From Hippopus hippopus (lineage: Eukaryota > Mollusca > Bivalvia > Cardiida > Cardiidae): a stretch of DNA of 64,000 nucleotides. Location: positions 41,069,860 to 41,133,859 of the forward strand of contig OX328107.1 in assembly GCA_946811185.2 (NCBI GenBank), written 5' to 3'. A program made the translations under genes and the position numbers. Below are positions 1 through 9,214 of the stretch, in pieces (position 1 is the stretch's first letter; every line of letters begins with the position of its first letter). Below the pieces are notes generated by a model. The model did no database searches, was not told the DNA's origin, and was given only the letters and a program-made list of their open reading frames with translations.

Positions 1-991
1 TAACTCTTTCTCCTTTACCAGGTTATCCCTTAGCTTGATGAGTCTGCAGCAGACAACATTAGAAAACATTGATGTCAAAAGGAGAAATGGCTCCTACTGA
101 CTGATTCCTCCTTTTCGCACAATGATTTCTGACCCGTCAAAGGACTGTGATACATGAATACCAGGTTAAAAATTTGGTTTAGCGTCTGCAAACGCGTCAA
201 ATCTAGAATATTCTAAAATTAGTCGTTTGGTAATGAGTTAAATGCTAACATCAGTATTACATTTATATGCTATGGATTGGTTTATTATGATAAACAAACA
301 TGATTTTTATAAACATTGTTGAATTGTTAAAAAAATTGAGATAATTTACTTCATATAATGTATTTGTCTTTGACAAACCCTATATTTACTCATTAGTTAT
401 TGCCCCTCCCACAAACTTAAAATGAATTTTCTTAAAAGATAAGGCTGGTGACCTATTTGTTTTAAGCCTGATTCTTTTAGTTTAGTACCTGAATATTATT
501 TATAGAAAAAATAAGAAAAATCTGAATGTTATAACATTAAAAAAAAAAAAAAAAAAACTTTAAAAGATACTCTTTGTTTTTTTAGTTTTTTTCCAAAATA
601 AAGCTGTTTTAGCCATAAGTTAAGGGTATTCTTTTTTAAAGATTGATACTCAGTATACTCTAAATTATATTTTTCGTTAAATTTGATGTTTCACCAATAC
701 AATGACAAAATTTACTTGTAATTCTTGTCATTTAAAAAAAATATACATAGACTTCGTTTTCATAGGTGAAATTTCATCCTGAACTGCCGTAATTCAGGGT
801 GTACTAAAAGAAATATTCATAGAATTTTCCCAAAGCTGGTGATCCCCCTTCTTTATTTCCTATTTTTGTAGATCAAATAATATACTATCATCACACAAAG
901 TTTCATGAAATTCTGAATGTTTTCAAAAAATGGTGAAACTGTAGCGATCGTCTTTAATGGAAACTGTAGGAAATGTGCACATACTGTTTTT
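1..991. other. AT-rich intergenic DNA, no gene seen
   Basis: No exon with splice signals or long open frame is recognisable. The stretch is very AT-rich with an A-run near 539-558. Two short frames on the minus strand (853-1053 and 923-1117) have no recognisable domain and are treated as chance. Confidence 0.6.
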
Positions 992-996
992 AATAT

Positions 997-2213
997 CAGG
1001 GCTTTTTTTCCTTCTATAATTGAGGCCGATATTCGGTGACTTCCCAATTGCAAAAAGCATCATTTTTTCCCAATTATGGCGAAAGAATTTCCCAATTTTG
1101 CTGAAAGAATTTCCCAATTTTGCTGGAAGAATTTCTCATAACATGATGCTGAAATTCCCAATAAGTAAAAATACCAATTTCTCAAAAGCCATTTCAAATG
1201 ACCATACACAAAACTTTCGTTATTTAGCAGTGACTGAAACCGAAAGCAGGCTTTTTATTGATTTGTACCGAAATGACTCAGCTGAATGCGCTGCAGAGCG
1301 GCCGAAATGTTGCGTTTTCTTGGCGCCATTTGGTTTGTTTAATGGAGGCATTCTTAACCAAACCGAGTTATTTTTTGCGCATTATAACATCGCACGTAGA
1401 CTGAACGCAGTTGTCATTTCCCTATCATTCAATATTAAGTCCTTTGACATGTTATATAATTGTTTGTCTTTCGTAAAAACTTACAGCTAACAAAAGTTTT
1501 CTTAACACTGTGGAACACATTCTTACTCGGTTGCAGTCAACGTATTAAAAAAAAAAACAAGCACGCTGTATCCAAGTAAAACATGTCAAGAACCGGGAAA
1601 CATTACAAAAAGTTTGTTAAAAGGGGTGCAGATGATAAAGGCCAGCGCAGCCTTTTTACTTTCGGCGTGAAACGTTCGAATTCTTTGCTGATCGATCTAT
1701 AGGTAATCAAATCTCCACATACTGAGTCTCAATCTGAAGTGCCGGTTCTGTCAGGCATCGCTGATCTCCCGTCGTCTGAAGACCATACAACTATTATCAC
1801 TGCACATGATGCAAACTGTACATCTTCAGACGCAATATCCAAGCCTAGCCATGTAACTTCCACAGATAATGATTCCCTTGTATCACATGATGGCCGGAAA
1901 GCAGTTCTTCTAAAGTATTAACTCCGGGCACCCATGGGTGTACCACAGTAGTGTTAAAAGGGGCTATAAGCCCGTATGTGCAAATGCTGTGAGATATTTA
2001 GCCATAGATTAAGCAGTTAAAGTGTGACTGTTTCACTTATTAAATTGCTGCACCTTTCTATTTACTGTATGCATGTACACTGCAGTTAATTTGTTTTATT
2101 GATGTACCTTGAAAGTTAGTCTGATTTTTTTCCCAATTTGGCCAAAATCGCGCTTGAATTTCCCAAAATGAAAGGCTAAGGTCCTTTCCCAATTTTTGGA
2201 AAAAAAAGCCCTG
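997..2213. mobile_element. Non-autonomous DNA transposon, CAGGGC termini, 5-bp target duplication
   Basis: The left end reads CAGGGCTTTTTTTCC and the right end is its inverse, GGAAAAAAAAGCCCTG. Both sides are flanked by the same 5 bases, AATAT (992-996 and 2214-2218), so the limits are well supported. Inside, 1066-1135 holds about three copies of a 22-bp unit built on AATTTCCCAATTTTG, and inverted-strand relatives of it recur at 2125-2205. A short frame from 1583 begins MSRTGKHYKKF and runs into a GTAATC donor-like site; this resembles the N-terminal exon of a hAT-type transposase, but no catalytic domain follows. The terminus and 5-bp duplication fit a hAT-like group; the superfamily is inference. 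An open frame at 1020-1490 is not conserved-looking. Confidence 0.72.
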
Positions 2214-2218
2214 AATAT

Positions 2219-3551
2219 GATTGGTAAACTAATATGGGAATTACATGTATTTCCCTTTGGATTTTCCTGATCAAGGCAATCGATTTGGGGTATTTGTCGG
2301 CCCGCGACAGTTTGGTCTGTGTCAGTAATTAATTTTTTATTGACCTACCTTTAAAGCTCTACCTTCGATAACTCCAGATGCGTCAATTATTCAGAACTAG
2401 TGCATCGGCATACATTGACCCATACTGTATCAATTCTGCAGGCCTGTGGAGAATGACTGCGCCTAGCGCTAGTGTTACAAGTTTTCCATTTCACTTATAT
2501 TGGGAAACTTCAAATGACCTTCCCAAAGGTACAATGAGCCTTGGGTGAGTGATTCAGGGCCATCTTGGCCCACTAGTTGTTTGTTTGCATGTAGTATATC
2601 AGATAACTGCTCAATTCATATCAAGGTCATCACTGCGCCCATCTGTATGTTCTTGGTATTTGCAAGTGTTGACTCAAAACTCTACCTAGATCCCTTTGCA
2701 ACCGCCAGTACAGTGCCTGCAGCTCTTCTAGTGTTTCACACGAGACATGGACGAACATGTCTGAAGGAAGCAATATGTTTATGTATATACACGGGTAACG
2801 GATGAAGCTTTGATCCATTTAAAAGGTTTCTTCTTATCTGTTTTGAGTATAATTAATGTATGACAAACATACATAGAAAATATGTGTCTGTGCATTTGAC
2901 TTTTTATGACATTTGTACGTATTCATCCATTAGAACTGTTTCCGTTGACAAAAGCTACAAAAAAATTGCATTCTTGAAATCGAGGGCGTAATGCCCATAA
3001 TGCACCATACGCAAGTGCGTAATGTTAAAAAGAAGGGGGGGGGGGTCAGATCGAAGATGCTTTTTACTTTCCAAGATCATACCATCTTTTGCGGACAGTG
3101 TAGATCAAAATCAGACTGCGCAGACTGTGGATCTACGCTGTTCGCTAACATATGTGTGCAACTACATTTTTTCACTGATTGAGAAAGTCCAGTTATTCAT
3201 TTTGAAGTTAAAGGGTTAGTAATTAGTCTCAATTCGGGGTGTGTAATGGTTCTAAATCCCTGCTTACACTTTGGAAATCCTGAGTTTTTGAACACATAAT
3301 AATGTGAATTTTGAATACATCACTTGACTACCGACATGGAGACCCCCCCCCCCCCCCCCAAAAAAAAAAGTAGACCAAAAATAAAAGCAGTTGCTTTCAT
3401 TGACTGATAGCGAGTTGGTTAACGCCACTTTCCACACTCATGATTTCAGTCATATCACAGCGATATTTGTGACTTATTTTCTATGTTCAGTCGTGGGGAA
3501 GGTTTGGAGAAGCCATATATGGGTCAGAACTGTTTCTTCCTTGTCGGTGAG
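2219..3551. other. Intergenic DNA with repeat fragments
   Basis: No gene is recognisable. The segment 2537-2580 matches the tail of the AGCTCACCTGAGC-type repeat found again at 36680-36716 (GGTGAGTGATTYAGGGCCATC). A fragment of palindrome family C lies at 3104-3140 (GATCAAAATCAGACTGCGCAG). Homopolymers are at 3036-3046 (G) and 3343-3369 (C then A). Confidence 0.55.
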
Positions 3552-3556
3552 GGCAC

Positions 3557-3714
3557 ATTATTAGTTGTACGGTCAGGTGGCAGAGGACATGGAAATTTGT
3601 TCACGGCTGTGGTGAAGCATGTCGCTCCGAGCCGAAGGCGAGGTGGCGACATGATTCGCCACAGCCGTGAACAAGTTTCCAAGTCCCCTGCCACCTGACC
3701 GTACAACTAATATT
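3557..3714. repeat. Palindromic foldback element (about 160 bp)
   Basis: The left arm from TTAGTTGTACGGTCAGGTGG returns on the right as CCACCTGACCGTACAACTAA. The arms also share TTCACGGCTGTGG/CCACAGCCGTGAA. The two arms meet around 3625-3645. This is a small hairpin MITE-like unit with no coding potential of its own. Confidence 0.75.
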
Positions 3715-3801
3715 ATTATACTGCAAAGAAAGTGAACTTATGTATACGGGGCTCCCGAAATGGAAACTGCTTTTACGTGGATTTTGCCAGTGTACATAAT
3801 A

Positions 3802-5093
3802 TACGAGGGTCATCCAATAATTAGCGAGACTGTAGTTATTGAAGAAATACCTGAACTAATACTGATCCAATGTTCCTACATTCCTTCAATATAGGCTCCT
3901 CCCTTTTCAATGACAGAATTCCATCGGTGAGGAAGTCTTCGTATTCCCATTGCTAGGCAACCAGAGTTAATGCGTCGAATTTGACTGGCCACCTCTACTT
4001 CCAGGGCGTCTAAATCCTCAAAACGCACGCCTCGCAATGGAAAAAGATCAAAGTCTGGAGGACTCATGTCTGGAGAATATGGAGGGTGCGGTAAAATGTC
4101 CCAGTTATAGAGCGTCAAAAATGACGTCACCCTACCTGCCTTGTGACAGGTGGCGTTGTCATGCAGAATTAATGGAGTAAGTTCAAGCAGCTCCGGTCGC
4201 TTCTTGCGAATGGCAGGTCTCAAGACAGACATCAGAAGTGTACGATAATACTCTTGATTGACAGTTACCCGATCGGGACCCGATTTGCAGCTAATATGCC
4301 GTGATTATCATAGGCAAAAATCATCATCATCTTCAAATTTCCTTGTTTTCGCCTGAATTTAATGGGTCCTGGGGACTCCCGCATGTGCCATGTCTTTTTA
4401 GTTCTGGTTCATAACTTCGTATCCAAGTCTCATCTATTGCCACTATCCTGTTAAGAAACATATCACCCTCATTTTTGTATCTTTCCAGTAATTGACTGGC
4501 AACATCCACTCTTGCCTGTTTCTGCTCCGAGCTCAGTGCATGGGGTACCCACCTTGCAGCAACACGTCGCATGTTTAACTTATTTGTCAAAATTGTATGT
4601 ACTGACCCATGACTTATCCCAATTTCATTGGCTACTTCTTCGCATGTGTATCTTCGATCAGTCTCCATTACATCCTTCACCTTTTGGATATTTTCTTCGC
4701 TTGTTGCTTCTGTTGGCCGACCTGGGCTGGGTTGCTTCTGCACACTAGTCCTTCCTTCCTTAAACTGTGCAATCCACCGGAACACTGCAGCACGAGAAAT
4801 AGCTTGGTCCGCACAAACTTTTTGTAAGGTTCGAAAAATCTGTTCCAGTGCTACCCTTATATACTCAATTTTAATATATGCACGTTGTTCTTCTGCTGTG
4901 AAGCTGGCCATGTTGCAGTTGTTTGTGTCACAGGAAGTGACGTCATAATTGTGACGTCATAACGTAACGTCATTTGGCATAATTTTTGTGTTGCTAATAT
5001 GTTAGGCAATATATGTGCAAAGTTTCATTAAAATCTGTCAGACAATATTTGAGATATGACAACAGTCTCACTTATTATTGGAGGACCCTCGTA
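3802..5093 (-). mobile_element. mariner-family DNA transposon, near full length
   Basis: About 30-bp terminal inverted repeats begin TACGAGGGTC at 3802 and end GACCCTCGTA at 5093. A TA dinucleotide sits directly outside each end (3800-3801 and 5094-5095), the normal mariner target duplication. The 1.29 kb length is typical. The interior carries a transposase on the minus strand, annotated separately. The right subterminal part near 4936-4975 is rich in TGACGTCA-like motifs. It lies alone in intergenic DNA between the CAGGGC element and the HP repeats. Confidence 0.93.
3876..4911 (-). pseudogene. mariner transposase, frame broken
   Basis: The frame opens at 4911 (MASFTAEEQRAY). It contains an N-terminal helix-turn-helix DNA-binding half with AVFRWIAQFKEGR and the linker-type GRP motif. 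The first catalytic aspartate is in AIDETWI, near 4435. The frame stops at about 4333 and a second frame takes over from about 4270 to 3876. That part carries LHDNATCHKAG and YSPDMSPPDFDLFP. The second and third catalytic aspartates in these motifs are separated by 34 residues, so all three residues of a DD34D site are present. The junction region 4232-4333 has at least two frame changes and a stop, so a single protein is not encoded. The function would have been cut-and-paste transposition at TA; this copy is probably inactive but young. Confidence 0.9.
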
Positions 5094-5382
5094 TATGTTT
5101 GGGGCGTATTATCCAATCAGATCGAAAGAAATTTCTTTGCAGTATAAAGTCTACTGATGTGGTTAATACCGCCTGGACTGAAATGGGCGTCGGGTTCAAG
5201 TCTACTATGTTGTTGCATTATACTATGTGGAAACAGACATCTATATACATGTATTTTTTTCCATTTGAACTACTTTATTCACAGACAAAAAGGTAGATAA
5301 TAGCATCTACTAAACAACAAGTTCAACGAGAGTTAATTTCTTTGGGTCTTTTTGACCAATATAAGCCAAACAGTCAATACAC

Positions 5383-5613
5383 TAACTCTTTACAAAACGC
5401 AACAATTTTTGGACGAGTCCAATATTCAAAGCATTTGCAGGTGAGAATTTAAACGTGACTCAAAAGATGGAATTTGTTTTTGGTAGGGTAAAAAACATAG
5501 TGAGAAAAGGAGAAAATGCTGGTTACCAGCATTTTCTCCTTCTCCCACTATGTTTTCAAATGCCTTCATTATTAAGGTCGTTGAATTCTCAGGGTTGTGT
5601 GGTAAAGAGTTTA
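5383..5613. repeat. HP hairpin MITE copy
   Basis: First full copy of the dominant family. Family structure: ends TTAACYCTTTACC and GGTAAAGRGTTAA, total about 225 bp, with a central hairpin whose arms are roughly GAAAACATTGTGGGAAAAGG and its complement, followed by AGAAAATGCTGG(T) at the turn. One flank carries CTGAGGAAGAAGCC and GTTTTAACGACC; the other carries GTCGTCTGCAAATGCTTTCA and AGTCTAAAATTTTGTCG. Copies occur in both orientations. The TTAA termini suggest a piggyBac-like or other TTAA-targeting mobiliser (inference). Here the hairpin core is at 5506-5555. Confidence 0.85.
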
Positions 5614-5737
5614 TGGTCATCTATCAATCTTCAGAACTGAAGCATAATGATGATAGTCAATGTAACATTACTGCTTATTCAAACTGTATTCTGTTTCATG
5701 CAGCGGTTTATGTTTGGAAACATAGGAAGAAATTGCC

Positions 5738-6235
5738 TAATCCTTTACCTCACAATCCTGTGTTTTATCAACCCTAGAGAAGAAGGCGTTTGAAAACATT
5801 GCGAGAAAGCTTGTATGGTAAAGGTGTAAGCAAATACTTCAGAATCAGTAAGTATGTTTCATGTGCAAACATAAAAAGTTCATATATATCGCCTGCATAC
5901 ATGACAAAAATGAGATTCCTTTCAAGACAGAAATGAGATTCCAAAGTTTAGAAAAAAACACACATAAGTTCTTACTAGACAACACACTTTTAGACCTGTC
6001 CATATCCAATGCATTTGCAGATGAAAATCAAAATAAGGCTTATTTCATTGGATGTAACAATAAACGGGCAGGAAACATTGTAGAGAAGGGACAAAATGCT
6101 GCTTCTGTGAAAAGGTAAACAACATTGTAGAAAAGGAAGAAAAATTTAGGTATCAGCATTTTCTTTTTTTTCCCCCCATAATGTTTTCAAAAGTCTCCTT
6201 TTTTATGGTTGTTCAAAAACAGGATGTTTTGTAAA
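5738..6235. repeat. HP MITE fragments (two degraded copies)
   Basis: A left half at 5738-5815 (CCTTTACCTCACAATCC then GAGAAGAAGGC and GAAAACATTGCGAGAAAG) stops before the turn. A second, badly mutated copy spans about 5990-6235 and still shows GCATTTGCAGATGA, ACATTGTAGAAAAGG and a right arm ending TGTTTTGTAAAGG. Confidence 0.6.
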
Positions 6236-6270
6236 GGTTTTAGTACGATGAAAAGTATAATCCATATTAT

Positions 6271-6534
6271 ATGAGCCATACTCTGTGAAAAGGGGCTTGA
6301 TGTATCTGCAAAAACTATCGACCCATATCAGCCTGGATAGTCCACCCTGGTTGACCAGGATCAAAACCTTTTGCTATTGTCAATTTTCTGCTTCTCAAAG
6401 GACCAGTATATCTCATGATTCAATCAGTTGTTATATACAAAATGGATTTTACGCATCCACAGTTTTATGATGGCTTGCTTGGTGTCATGCTTCACAGAGA
6501 TGCATAAAGCACCCTTTTGCCAGAGCATGGCTCA
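6271..6534. repeat. Family B interspersed repeat copy
   Basis: Family B ends in ATGAGCCATGCTCTG and its inverse CAGAGCATGGCTCAT. Its left part has GGGGGCTTAATGCATCTGC and AAAAGTATCGACCC. Most copies carry a short inner palindrome (GGTCAGCCTGCGCAG and its inverse), then TTCTGCATGTCAAAGGACC, GTTGTTAGACAAAATGGATT and GATGACTTGCTTGGTATAAT. This copy has both ends, although the inner palindrome is decayed. Confidence 0.8.
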
Positions 6535-6572
6535 TTTACTTACGAATCTTCTATGGTTTAACCAGCAAACCT

Positions 6573-6770
6573 GGGTCCATATTCACCAGCCATTCTTAAG
6601 AACGTTCTTTGTCTTATTCTTCAAGATTTTCTGCCTCTGAAAGTAACAGAACTTCTGGTTGGCTAAACCAAATGGTTTAGCCAACCAGAAGTTCTGTTAC
6701 TTTCACACTGACGAAATTCTGAAGAATAAGACTAAGAATGCTCTTAAGAATGGTTGGTGAATACAGACCA
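6573..6770. repeat. Family E palindrome copy (about 200 bp)
   Basis: The arms run from TTCACCAGCCATTCTTAAG to its inverse CTTAAGAATGGTTGGTGAA. The inner arms AAGTAACAGAACTTCTGG and the inverse meet around 6667-6673 with almost no loop (GGCTAAACCAAATGGTTTAGCC). Other copies are at 33602-33787, 49107-49285 and 50420-50599. Confidence 0.85.
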
Positions 6771-6849
6771 TGGGCAATTATGCGCTGCTTTAGACTGGGT
6801 AACAACAATAATATATCCCTTCACCACATGGACCCATGTTTTACAGACC

Positions 6850-7430
6850 CCAAGGAAAGTGCTCTTGAAAGGATTGTGACAAAAGAGAAAATACTGATAA
6901 CCTGCGCTTTCCCTTTTTCTCTAAATGTTTTCTTCCCCTTTAATCTTAAACCAAACAATCCAGAGCTTTATTACCCTAAAAAAGACAGTAATGTTCTTCT
7001 ACCCTTCCACAGACTAAAAACAATTCTTAAATTACATTTGTCATCTGCACATGGTTTCATGGTTTCCTAAATCCCAAACGTCCTGAGGAAAGCGTTTTTT
7101 GAAAAGATTGTGGGAAAAGGAGACAGTGCTGGCAATCAGCATTTTCTCTTTTTACCACCATGTTTTCTATTTTTTCTAAAACAAATACAATCAATTCAGT
7201 CACACTTAATTTGTCCCCTGCATTATGCTTTGGATGTGCCACACAATCTCGCAATGACTTTTAGAAAGAATGTTTTTGAAAACATTGTAGGAAAAGTATA
7301 AAATGCTGGTAACTAGCATTTTCTCAATTTCCCACAAAGCTTTTTACCCAAACAAAGACAATTTTTTAGAATTTTAGCTACGCTTTACTTGTCATTTGCT
7401 AATGTGTTGAATTTGGACCAGTCTAAAATT
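6850..7430. repeat. HP MITE fragments, degraded
   Basis: Two or three decayed copies overlap here. Arms are visible at 6868-6930, 7090-7170 (AGATTGTGGGAAAAGGAGAC) and 7275-7345 (ACATTGTAGGAAAAG, then AGCATTTTCTC). Flank motifs such as GGAAAGCGTTTTT and GTCATTTGCTAATG identify the family. Confidence 0.6.
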
Positions 7431-7445
7431 TTGTCATTTTAAGAG

Positions 7446-7784
7446 TTAAAGATACATCTGTACTCATTTTCATCCAGTTTTTTAACCAATTTCATCTTTA
7501 TTTTATGAAACTATAATCATCCTTGAATCTTTATGCCAAATGGTGTCCCTGATGGTTGGAAGGTTGGACAGGTTACCACGGATAGAAAATGCTTTCGATT
7601 CTCCAGAGGCTATCCAAGACATTACTGTGGTTCTTTCCAAATTTAAATCAGAGACAAATCCCTCGAGTTCTTTAGCCCATACACCTTATATATTAATTAT
7701 CTATGTTTACACATCTGACTAGATTCTACACAATATAAAGTTTTAAAAGCGTTTTTCTCTCTGGCTGTAAAGATGTATCTTTAA
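7446..7784. mobile_element. TTAA-flanked non-autonomous DNA transposon
   Basis: TTAA followed by AGATACATCT on the left mirrors AGATGTATCT followed by TTAA on the right. A TTAA target duplication with short inverted ends is the signature of piggyBac and a few other superfamilies. There is no coding content. The 339-bp limits rest on this 14-bp match only. Confidence 0.5.
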
Positions 7785-8261
7785 GCACAAAAATGTACCA
7801 AGATCAAGGGGAACTGCTTCTTTAACATCTAAACACAACACAGCCGAAAATGGTACCTTGCTCATCTAAAACAGTTTCAATTATCAATTCAATACAATAA
7901 CTTCCAAACAAGTCGAGGTGATTTCAATACAAGTTTACCTTTGAAAATGCCAATGCAGACCTGCATCCAGGCAAAAGCCATGAATGGTGAGCTTCAATAT
8001 CAACTTTTGAAATTACCACTTTTTGAAGTATAGACAAAACAAAAGACCAAACACATGTACAGTTGGCTCAGGCCATAGTCATGGGTTTAAACTTTGCTAA
8101 AGTCCTGGCTAAGCCCCTTCAATGGACGGAAAGATAGACAGGCTAATTCCAGTATAACCCTGAAACCATTCATGTTGTGTAAAATGTCTATAAGGCAGGG
8201 CTATGTGACCTGTAAATTTTGTATGCGTAGAATTAATAACAATATAAACCGTTATATACAA

Positions 8262-8464
8262 ATAAGCCATGCTCTCTGAAAAGAGGGTTTAATGTATCTG
8301 CAAAAAGTATAGACCCATGCCAGCCTGCACAGACATGGGCCAAAACTTATTGCTATCTGCATGTCAAAGAACCATTCTACCCTGTGATTCATTCAGTTGT
8401 TAAACAAAATGGATTTTTTGGGGTCTATAATTCTTTGATGACTTCCTTGTTATAATGCATCAAA
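8262..8464. repeat. Family B copy, right end lost
   Basis: Starts AAGCCATGCTCTCTGAAAAG and keeps the inner CAGCCTGCACAGACATGGG stretch. It stops at TATAATGCATC, where an HP copy begins. Confidence 0.7.
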
Positions 8465-8469
8465 TCTCC

Positions 8470-8899
8470 AGCTTTAAAAACTCTGAGGAAGACGGCTTTT
8501 GAAAGCAATGTGAGAAAAGAAGAAAATGCTGCTAACCAGCATATTCTCCTTTTCCCATAATGTTTTCTACCCTGTCAAAGACAAATTTTGTCTTTCTGGC
8601 CATCTTTCATTTGTTGTCTGCAACTCCTTTCATTTTTGACCAGTCTGAAGTTTTGTTGTCTGGTAACCCTTTACCAAACAATCCCGGGTTTTAACGACCC
8701 TGTAGAAGGGGCCTTTTGAAAACATTGTGGAAAAAGAAGAAAATGCTGGTAAACAGCATTTTCTTCTTTCCCCACAATGTTTTCTACCCTATCAAAGAAA
8801 AATTGGTCCATTTGATCCACATTGAAATTGTCATCTGCAAATGCTCTCAATTTGGGCAAGTCTAAAATTTTGTCGTCTGGTAAAGGATTAAAGAGTTAA
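8470..8899. repeat. Two HP MITE copies back to back
   Basis: Copy one (8470-8666) and copy two (8664-8899) share the junction GGTAACCCTTTACC, so the end of one is the start of the next. In copy two both hairpin arms carry the variant AAGAAGAAAA/TTTTCTTCTT rather than AAGGAGAAAA/TTTTCTCCTT. Confidence 0.85.
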
Positions 8900-9214
8900 A
8901 CCCCCCTTTTTGGGAGCAAGCTCGAATGTTATGTCATGTTATTGCTCACTGTTAACCACTACCATATACACAAGACTAGTTTGTTTGATTTTCATGAAGG
9001 TAACCTTATACACTGTACCTCCTGTAAATGTCTGTCTGTATTTTGCTGCAGACTGCCTCAAAAAACATTGTAAAAGAAGAAAAAACTGCATGTTAATAGC
9101 AATTCCTCCTTTTACTGCAACGTTTTATACTTATGAATCAAATGTTTGTTATCCCTGTTTTACAAACATAATTTTCGAAATGTCTGCCGCAAGTGTAATT
9201 TCTTCCGCTATGAA

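Noticed and set aside
1020..1490. 156-codon open frame on the plus strand
   Set aside because: It lies in a non-autonomous transposon and begins with the FPNF-type translation of the internal TTCCCAATTTTG tandem; no domain is recognisable.
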